Shown: positions 14,344 to 17,276 of the stretch, piece by piece | Layout of the letters: each line of letters starts with the position of its first letter | Position numbering within the stretch: position 1 is the stretch's first letter | Source of the DNA: Lucifugimonas sp038150225 | GTDB taxonomy: Bacteria > Chloroflexota > Dehalococcoidia > Lucifugimonadales > Lucifugimonadaceae | NCBI GenBank assembly: GCA_038150225.1 | Contig: JAYQWG010000039.1 | Location: 1 to 17,276, forward strand | Direction: 5' to 3' | Length of the DNA stretch: 17,276 bases | The notes under the pieces: model-generated | The model's database searches: none | Told to the model about the DNA's origin: nothing | The model's input: the letters and a program-made list of their open reading frames with translations, nothing else | Made by a program: the position numbers and the translations under genes

Positions 14344-15182
14344 TGCCGAGATTCGAGTCTCAACTCGCAGGCAAAATGGCGCTCGTAACCGGCGCAGCGA
14401 AGGGGATCGGGCGTGGAATTGCAGAAGTTTTGGCCGAACGCGGAGCTGCCGTTCTAGTTGCCGACAAAGATTCCAATCAAGGCTCTCGAACTGTTGAGGG
14501 AATTCAATCATCGGGCGGGTCCGCCGAAGCAGTACCGGCAGATGTAACCGATCTTTCCTCCCTCAATAAAGCCGTTAACTTCTGCCTGGAAATGTTTGGT
14601 CAATTAGATATTTGCGTCCCCAATGCTGGCGTAATCGGTGCGAACGGGTTCGAATCTCGGATCGATCATTCACAGACCGGCTGGTTGAAAATCTGGGAGG
14701 TGAACATGCTTGGGACTGTAAATACGGTTGAAGTAGTTAAACCTCTATTCCAGTCTCGAAAAAGTGGAAAGATCGTGATCATTTCGTCTCAAGGTGGACG
14801 CCCTCCTAGGGGAACCGGCGGTATGTAGAAAGGAACAGTCCAACAACCGTACCTGGTTTCAAAAGCAGGGATGATCCAGTACATGCACCATCTCGCAAGA
14901 GAACTCGGGTCTTTCAACATCAACGTGAATGCGGTATGTCCCGGCACTTTATGGACAGAAATGTGGGAACAAATCGCTGCAAACCACGCACTCGTGAATC
15001 CAGATCTGGCAGAACCAGCACCTCGTGAATTCTTCGACCGAACCGTTGAAGCTTCAATTCCTTTGCAGCGTGGACCTACCCCTAAAGACGTCGGAAAAGC
15101 CGTAGCGTTTCTCACCTCTGACGATGCTTCTGAAATCACCGGCCAGGCACTAAACGTCAACGGCGGCGCGGTGATGAATTAG
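14343..15182 (+). pseudogene. short-chain dehydrogenase/reductase with in-frame TAG at codon 162
   Basis: Classical SDR, NAD(P)-dependent, expected to oxidise a sugar, polyol or hydroxy acid. It reads as one 279-position frame except for TAG at 14826-14828. Before it: cofactor motif TGAAKGIG (16-23), acidic D41 in VLVADKD favouring NAD, D67 in PADVTD, NAG (94-96), N121, and catalytic S148/S149 (VIISSQGG). After it, in the same frame: Y170 and K174 (YLVSK), VNAVCPGTLWTEMWE, then FLTSDDASEITGQALNVNGGA to TAG 15180-15182. Both halves are fully conserved, the stop falls eight codons before the catalytic Tyr, and I see no frameshift or second lesion. The change could be one base (for example GAG to TAG). 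The ATG at 14343 overlaps the upstream stop (TAATG). Unless the TAG is read through, the product lacks its active site. It could be a very recent pseudogene, a sequence error, or a suppressed codon. Confidence 0.85.
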
Positions 15183-15384
15183 CGCCAACCGGCTTCCATG
15201 GCTGACCATCGGCAGGTGTAGTCGGTTTACAAACTAAACAAGCTCGAAAGCCTGACCGCCTCGCTCCTTCAACTGAAGGGAAGTGCACCCTGTTCTCGGG
15301 CTTTGTTCGTCGACCTGGTGGACAGTTCTCGCGGCAGAAAATTTTTGTGGTTGTGCAGCCGTTGATGGTCATTGAATTGACTGC

Positions 15385-15894
15385 TTAGATGCCCAGCCGT
15401 TCGATCATTCCACGTACGTAACGCGCCTGTCCGGCGTGTTGCATGTTGTCCTGGATCACGCTGACCAACCGAACTCCAGCTTTCACATGCGGATCGTAGT
15501 TTGTGTCGACGATCCGCTCAAGTTCGTCGGAATCGACCTTTTCTAGGTATCCGAGAGTTCGCTCTGCGACACGGTCGTGGTAACCGAGCAGCAACTCAGT
15601 TGAAAGCCGCATTGCGGCGACTTCATCAGGACCGTCACCTTGCCCTACAGTCCCGTCATCCAACATCCCGAATTTTTCCGACCAGTCCTCAGTCAGCCAT
15701 GCCTCGGGGAGTTGAGTTACTGGCGCCAAATGGCTGTCCTGGATACGGGTTAGGTGCCACACCAACCAGGCGATCGAATTTGAGCCATCTTCAGGTCGAT
15801 ACGTCAGCTGGTCAATTGAAAGTCCATCAGCCGACTGGTGAACGATTCGATTAATGTGCGAATAAGCGTCTTTGAGAAGATCGCGGGATTCCAT
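15385..15894 (-). CDS. DinB/YfiT-like four-helix metal-binding protein
   Basis: A 169-residue member of the DinB/DUF664 superfamily, which includes thiol-dependent transferases (mycothiol-, bacillithiol-type) and the maleylpyruvate isomerase N-terminal domain. Three His at the usual metal-site places: H47 (IAWLVWHLTRIQD), H136 (DPHVKAG) and H153 (NMQHAGQARYVRGM). The C-terminal HAGQARYVRGMI is typical. ATG 15894 is chosen because AGGAGGT (15905-15899) sits four bases upstream; the GTG at 15900 would overlap that site. The stop is TAA. It is convergent with the ThuA operon and divergent from the second enolase-superfamily gene, so has its own promoter in the 15895-16017 gap. Actual thiol partner and reaction are unknown. 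Confidence 0.85.
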   Translation of the reverse strand: MESRDLLKDAYSHINRIVHQSADGLSIDQLTYRPEDGSNSIAWLVWHLTRIQDSHLAPVTQLPEAWLTEDWSEKFGMLDDGTVGQGDGPDEVAAMRLSTELLLGYHDRVAERTLGYLEKVDSDELERIVDTNYDPHVKAGVRLVSVIQDNMQHAGQARYVRGMIERLGI

Positions 15895-15963
15895 AACCAC
15901 CTCCTGAGTCAGAACAACTTCACCTCGATTTATTCACGACACACAGGTGAATTTGAATGGTCT

Positions 15964-15992
15964 GTGAAGTAAAGTCGGGGCATTCAGATAAT
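15964..15992 (+). promoter_or_regulatory. weak candidate promoter of the second enolase-superfamily gene
   Basis: GATAAT at 15987-15992 matches the -10 consensus at 5 of 6 bases. GTGAAG at 15964-15969 is a poor -35 (3 of 6) at 17-bp spacing. The position, 25 bases upstream of the TTG start, leaves room for the GGAG ribosome binding site at 16006-16009. Confidence 0.3.
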
Positions 15993-16017
15993 ACGCCGCA
16001 CATCTTGGAGAACTTTC

Positions 16018-17187
16018 TTGAAAATCACAAACGTCGATGCATGGGTTGTAGTCCCCGACCTGGGTGGACTGGGTCAGTACCAGGGCGAATGGCAGTGGAC
16101 ATTTGTCACGATTGAAACCGATGAAGGCATTACAGGATGGGGTGAGTCATCCAGTACGCCTCGACATGGTTCGCTCCTCACGGGCGCTGGAGTTAGGGCT
16201 GTTCGAGAGGCGCTAATAGGCGAAGACCCTTCGGACATCGAACGCCTCTGGCAGAAGCTGTTCCGTCGCTACACCTACATGGGATCCCGCGGATTTCCAA
16301 CAACGATCATTAGCGGAATCGACATTGCTCTGTGGGACATCAAGGGTAAGGCGACTGGAAAACCGGTTTACGATCTCCTTGGTGGCAAGATGCGAGATGA
16401 CATTCGCATGTATGCGAATGCTTGGTTTGGCGGTTGCAGCACCCCGGACGACTACGCCGCAGCTGCGAAGCGTACGGTTGCTGAAGGTCACGATGCCATG
16501 AAGATGGACCCGTTCTTGGAAATGCAGCCGTACCACACGATGTACCAGGATGGACAAATTTCTGCTGAAGGTGAAAACCTCGGGTGTGACATCACCCTTG
16601 CGGTCCGCGAAGCAGTTGGTCCAGACGTAGAAATCCTGATCGACGCGCACGGTCACTACAACATCCCAACCGCGGTTCGACTTGGGAACCGGCTATTTGA
16701 CGAGTCACAAATCGGGTGGTTCGAGGAACCATTGCCGCCTGAAGGTCTGGATGGATTCCGGTCGGTACGAAAACAGCTTCGAGCACCTATGTGCACTGGC
16801 GAGAGGTTCTTCACTCGCTGGGACTACGCGGCTGTTCTACACGAAGGACTGACCGACTACATCATGCCTGACGTGACCTGGACCGGCGGGATTTCGGAAC
16901 TGAAGAAAATCGCCACTATGGCTGAGACTTATTACATCCCGATTAGTCCTCACAACGCGCAGGGGTGTGGCCAAATACTCGGTGGCGCTCACGTATCGAT
17001 GAGCACCCCGAACTTCTACCGACTTGAGCACGCTCTCGATTTCAAGCCAGCGTACGACCGCTACATGACTGAGCCGTTCAACTGGCAGGGTAATAAGTTG
17101 ATCCTGAACGGCAAACCGGGACTCGGGCACGATCTCGACATGGACGCCGTAAAGGCTGACCTACACCCCGACTGGGAAGCTTTTTAA
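16018..17187 (+). CDS. enolase-superfamily enzyme (mandelate racemase/muconate lactonizing family), second member
   Basis: Sugar-acid dehydratase or related isomerase of the MR/MLE family, different in detail from the DgoD-like protein at 2429. It has 389 residues. Capping domain: ETDEGITGWGESSSTPRHGS (33-52), ALIGEDPSDIERLW, SGIDIALWDIKGKATGKPVYDLLGG (99-123). Barrel: K162 (AMKMDPF), metal ligand D209 with H211 (IDAHGHYN), E236/E237 (WFEEPLPPE), E262 (CTGERFFTRWDY), D285 (MPDVTWTGGISE) and H312 (SPHNAQGCGQI). Compared with the first copy it has an insert MDPFLEMQPYHTMYQDGQ and SPHNAQG in place of HCPLSP, so the substrate probably differs. The TTG start at 16018 is supported by GGAG (16006-16009) eight bases upstream and by KITNVDAWVV, the usual family beginning. 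The stop is TAA, then a hairpin. Probably monocistronic. Confidence 0.9.
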   Translation: MKITNVDAWVVVPDLGGLGQYQGEWQWTFVTIETDEGITGWGESSSTPRHGSLLTGAGVRAVREALIGEDPSDIERLWQKLFRRYTYMGSRGFPTTIISGIDIALWDIKGKATGKPVYDLLGGKMRDDIRMYANAWFGGCSTPDDYAAAAKRTVAEGHDAMKMDPFLEMQPYHTMYQDGQISAEGENLGCDITLAVREAVGPDVEILIDAHGHYNIPTAVRLGNRLFDESQIGWFEEPLPPEGLDGFRSVRKQLRAPMCTGERFFTRWDYAAVLHEGLTDYIMPDVTWTGGISELKKIATMAETYYIPISPHNAQGCGQILGGAHVSMSTPNFYRLEHALDFKPAYDRYMTEPFNWQGNKLILNGKPGLGHDLDMDAVKADLHPDWEAF

Positions 17188-17191
17188 ACAA

Positions 17192-17219
17192 GAAGCCCCA
17201 ACGCTTGCGTCGGGGCTTC
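17192..17219. terminator. hairpin after the second enolase-superfamily gene
   Basis: GAAGCCCC (17192-17199) pairs with GGGGCTTC (17212-17219). Inside are one mismatch, a further ACG/CGT pair and a CTTG loop. It begins five bases past the stop. The plus side lacks a T-run; the minus side reads TTGTTTAAAAAG, so it may serve both this gene and a minus-strand gene beyond the window. From 17220 to the end I see no gene. Confidence 0.65.
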
Positions 17220-17276
17220 CCGGATTCCAGAGCTACGGCATATCGAGGACAAATACGTGCACAAACCATGGGAATC

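Noticed and set aside
1602..14828. Pyrrolysine or selenocysteine insertion at the in-frame TAGs
   Set aside because: Selenocysteine uses TGA. Pyrrolysine is known mainly in methylamine methyltransferases, not in these families; no pyl gene is in the window, and TAG is a common true stop here. Not excluded genome-wide, only unsupported.
14871..15182. Independent small gene starting at MIQYMHH
   Set aside because: It is the C-terminal part of the interrupted SDR. The catalytic Tyr and Lys lie upstream of this start in the same frame, so it would not be a functional unit.
15183..15384. Possible terminator or RNA in the gap between the SDR and DinB genes
   Set aside because: Only a short CCTTC/GAAGG palindrome (15266-15279) with a 4-nt loop and no T-tract is visible; too weak to call.
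17078..17269. Minus-strand open frame at the right end
   Set aside because: It is antisense to the end of the second enolase-superfamily gene and across the terminator hairpin, with low-complexity Arg-rich composition.
1..17276. CRISPR array, riboswitch, prophage or insertion sequence
   Set aside because: No regularly spaced repeats, no recognised aptamer sequence upstream of any gene, and no transposase, integrase or phage gene were seen.

Overview
The window reads as a free-living, probably marine, heterotrophic bacterium of roughly balanced base composition. The gene content (two enolase-superfamily sugar-acid dehydratases, a SMP-30 lactonase, ThuA, a COG2055 dehydrogenase and a sarcosine-oxidase-like flavoenzyme between ordinary housekeeping genes) resembles SAR202/Dehalococcoidia-type Chloroflexota. 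That placement is inference from gene content; no rRNA or phylogenetic marker here fixes it.

Layout. 1-470: a short dispersed palindromic repeat, non-coding DNA, and tRNA-Leu(UAA) on the minus strand. 470-1360: mtnP (methylthioadenosine phosphorylase). 1369-2276 (minus): an aldo/keto reductase broken by an in-frame TAG and probably by a frameshift at its extreme 3' end. 2429-3619: a DgoD-like enolase-superfamily dehydratase. 3789-4388 (minus): a small exported protein with an in-frame TAG just after its signal peptide. 4695-6938: an M20 amidohydrolase and an EamA transporter as a two-gene unit. 6935-8026 (minus): an Ldh2-type dehydrogenase. 8186-8818 (minus): a Prx6-like peroxiredoxin with a clear terminator. 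8952-10793 (minus): typA. 10920-11219 (minus): a small HExxH membrane protein. 11325-15182: a tight five-gene operon (ThuA, SMP-30 lactonase, ABM-domain protein, MSOX/MTOX-like flavin oxidase, SDR); the SDR carries an in-frame TAG eight codons before its catalytic Tyr. 15385-15894 (minus): DinB-like. 16018-17187: a second enolase-superfamily enzyme, then a hairpin.

How the genes may work together (inference). SDR oxidation of a sugar or polyol, SMP-30 opening of the lactone, and dehydration of the resulting aldonate by one of the enolase-superfamily enzymes would form a non-phosphorylative sugar-acid route. ThuA and the flavin oxidase would act on related carbohydrate or amine substrates.

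Most unusual. Three separate genes are each split by one in-frame stop, and all three stops are TAG, although TAG is also an ordinary terminator here (8 of 16 genes TAG, 8 TAA, none TGA). This may be gene decay, a sequence artefact, or amber readthrough. The window cannot decide, but the pattern is specific enough to test.
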